Below are positions 11,880-11,918 of a stretch of 11,918 nucleotides of DNA, one piece after another. This DNA is from an uncultured Micavibrio sp. GTDB taxonomy: Bacteria > Pseudomonadota > Alphaproteobacteria > Micavibrionales > UBA1664. The notes beneath the pieces were generated by a model. The model was not told where the DNA came from. It was given only the letters and a program-made list of their open reading frames with translations, and did no database searches. The position numbers and the translations under genes are program-made. The stretch covers positions 1 through 11,918 of the forward strand of contig CALBME010000023.1 in NCBI GenBank assembly GCA_937896295.1, in the 5' to 3' direction. Every line of letters starts with the position of its first letter. Positions within the stretch are counted from its first letter, which is position 1.

Positions 11880-11918
11880 AGATCGGAAGAGCACACGTCT
11901 GAACTCCAGTCACTTAGG
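11880..11918 (+). other. Illumina TruSeq adapter and partial index (non-genomic)
   Basis: From 11880 the sequence reads AGATCGGAAGAGCACAC and continues exactly as the standard TruSeq read-through adapter through CCAGTCAC at 11913. The final TTAGG (11914-11918) equals the first five bases of TruSeq index 3 (TTAGGC). In frame it gives the SEEHTSELQS peptide, a familiar contamination artefact. It should be trimmed; nothing here belongs to the organism. The first A could also be the last genomic base. Confidence 0.98.

Overview
The window reads as a chromosomal segment of an alphaproteobacterium with roughly 60% GC. The basis is the ctaC-ctaD order of the aa3-type oxidase genes, a TIGR02300/FYDLN-acid family gene, the EttA, GlmU and GlmS sequence types, and a 3-hydroxyacyl-CoA dehydrogenase of the type whose NAD-binding domain comes first. 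I cannot assign a genus. I see no insertion sequences, prophage, CRISPR arrays, tRNA or rRNA. It is mostly core metabolism, with several poorly characterised small genes between the known ones.

Layout. (1) 1-1092, minus strand: ctaC (cytochrome c oxidase subunit II, complete) followed by ctaD (subunit I, only the N-terminus is inside the window). (2) 1248-2894, plus: the ABC-F translation factor ettA. (3) 2895-3438: a short imperfect direct repeat, a small unknown gene on the minus strand, and a divergent promoter region. (4) 3439-7848, plus: a secreted DUF3108 protein, then glmU, a small secreted cysteine protein and glmS packed with a 1-base overlap and a 3-base gap. GlmS makes glucosamine-6-phosphate and GlmU makes UDP-GlcNAc, so this cluster supplies precursor for peptidoglycan and lipopolysaccharide. 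The protein between them has the signal peptide, mature Cys-X-Cys N-terminus and cysteine spacing of a TIMP/netrin-like (NTR) domain. (5) 8040-8516, plus: an unknown gene whose 5' end is unusually rich in inverted and direct repeats, ending at a strong bidirectional terminator shared with the convergent FYDLN-acid gene. (6) 9084-9590, plus: an unknown gene whose start codon lies 7 bases after a near-consensus promoter, so its mRNA may be leaderless. (7) 9690-11879, plus: a beta-oxidation operon of a FadA-type thiolase, a GNAT acetyltransferase fused to a two-helix membrane domain, a possible 22-codon ORF, and the start of a 3-hydroxyacyl-CoA dehydrogenase.

The last 39 bases (11880-11918) are not genomic. 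They match the Illumina TruSeq read-through adapter followed by the first five bases of an index consistent with TruSeq index 3. The assembled contig therefore ends in adapter, and the last coding region is cut artificially at 11879.

The most biologically interesting items are the TIMP-like protein inside the glmU-glmS cluster, two promoters placed so close to their start codons that leaderless transcripts are expected (3355 minus and 9084 plus), and the membrane-anchored GNAT inside the beta-oxidation operon. Family assignments come from motif recognition and memory, not from a database search.
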